Below, one piece after another: positions 63,260 to 64,000 of a DNA stretch of 64,000 nt. The translations under genes and the position numbers were made by a program. The notes beneath the pieces are model-generated. The model was given only the letters and a program-made list of their open reading frames with translations. It was not told where the DNA came from and made no database searches. Numbering within the stretch: position 1 is the first letter of the stretch; each line of letters begins with the position of its first letter. Source of the DNA: Phascolomyces articulosus (taxonomy: Eukaryota > Mucoromycota > Mucoromycetes > Mucorales > Lichtheimiaceae); contig JAIXMP010000033.1 in assembly GCA_025677815.1 (NCBI GenBank), forward strand, positions 248,001 through 312,000, written 5' to 3'.

Positions 63260-64000
63260 ATGGATCTTACTGAATTTTTAACCACCATTCAAGAAACATA
63301 TCCTATCGAAATTCAAAGAGTAATGGTGCGACAACTTGATGTTGACCGATATCTTGCTCTTGCATCATCATCGCCTTATTGGCGTTCTGTCTGTACGTCA
63401 CGTTCGTTGTGGGAAGGCCACTTTCAACAGCAAGTTTTTGATGGAATCCATCCAATTACGAATCTTGAAGAACGATTTATTCTTAACATGGCAATGCGAC
63501 ACCCTTACCAACAACAAAATATTGTTAGACCGAGTAACAACTTGGTCCGGTGGCTTCCTCGCATTAGTTTGGAACGACATAATATTAGTAAGTATTATAT
63601 TCTTTATAGTAGCTTAAAGCATAGTACATCTAGGTTTACAAATATATAACTTATAACATTTATACCAAAACAAATGACTAAACGATATGGTTTTTGTCTT
63701 GATATTGAATAGTGTTGCAAGGATGGAGTCGAGTCGTTAGCCGATTTACTGAAAGTCTTTTACGTAGATATCAATTCCAAATCAACCATCTTACGATTGA
63801 TACAATTATCTCACCCAATGATGCCTCATTTTACTTTGTTCGTTTGGCTAATATGAATATTCCTGAAATCACGTTCTCTCGTGATATTGTTGTATTGAAC
63901 ATGGATAATTTTCATATTATTCATCGTAATCGTTGGTTAACTAATTTGCACATCCACTCATTCAATATGATACCTCATCACCAGTTTCAACAACCAGGGA
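63260..64000 (+). CDS. F-box-like protein, 5' part (3' cut by window end)
   Basis: Exon 1 is 63260-63587 and exon 2 starts at 63713 and runs open to the window end, joined across an intron opening GTAAGT and closing GAATAG. The first 50 residues read EIQRVMVRQLDVDRYLALASSSPYWRSVCTSRSLWEGHF, the pattern of a divergent F-box (hydrophobic helices, W.SVC, LW). Exon 2 (MLQGWSRVVSRFTESLLRRYQF...) has Leu/Ile-rich strands such as INHLTIDTIISP and LTNLHIHSFNM, consistent with an LRR-like tail. It would act in an SCF-type complex if the F-box is real. The rest lies beyond the window. Confidence 0.75.

Overview
This window is nuclear DNA from a filamentous fungus, most likely Mucoromycota (order Mucorales). 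The order is an inference. What the sequence shows is a very AT-rich genome with long poly-A/T, (TA)n, (AAT)n and CT tracts, many short introns of about 45-160 bases with GT..AG ends, single-gene transcription units and no operons. The recognisable genes are fungal: POM152, a stand-alone HOM3-type aspartokinase, BSD2, VCX1, NRAMP, PUS1 and AOS1. Almost every gene is split. I rebuilt the exon chains by hand, so that reading frame, splice sites and family motifs agree; most are longer than any single open frame would suggest.

Layout: 1-387, 3' end of an unrecognised gene (+). 2176-3118, short-chain dehydrogenase (-). 3564-4246, 93-residue single-LIM protein (-). 5707-7939, NRAMP metal transporter with a 10-base microexon (-). 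8728-10236, coiled-coil protein of unknown function (-). 10628-12527, tRNA pseudouridine synthase PUS1 (-). 12528-15202, gene-free and carrying a 612-base pogo/Tigger-like non-autonomous DNA transposon at 14172-14783. 15203-17230, F-box protein (+). 18466-18845, decayed partial copy of the PUS1 5' end (-). 19246-21235, aspartokinase (+). 21613-23267, SUMO E1 subunit AOS1 (-). 23268-32091, a gene desert. 32092-33801, secreted pepsin-fold protein that lacks its second catalytic aspartate (+). 33802-38697, desert with possible gene relics. 38698-40129, BSD2/NDFIP-type adaptor (-). 43155-48021, POM152 nucleoporin in 11 exons (+). 48278-50250, disordered low-complexity protein (-). 55445-57693, VCX1-type Ca2+/H+ exchanger in 11 exons (-). 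61340-62260, decayed unknown gene (-). 63260-64000, 5' part of a second F-box-like gene (+), cut by the window end.

Three genes share a metal and ion theme: an NRAMP importer, a BSD2 adaptor (in yeast the Rsp5 adaptor that sends Smf NRAMP transporters for degradation) and a vacuolar VCX1 exchanger. They lie in separate loci, so this is a pathway link and not a cluster. AOS1, BSD2 and the F-box genes all touch ubiquitin or ubiquitin-like pathways. I found no tRNA, rRNA or CRISPR and no biosynthetic cluster. The most unusual points are the NRAMP microexon, the broken catalytic dyad in the secreted aspartic-protease fold, the transposon with subterminal repeats and a transposase DNA-binding relic, the displaced PUS1 duplicate, and an intron whose 3' end is a run of 40 adenines.
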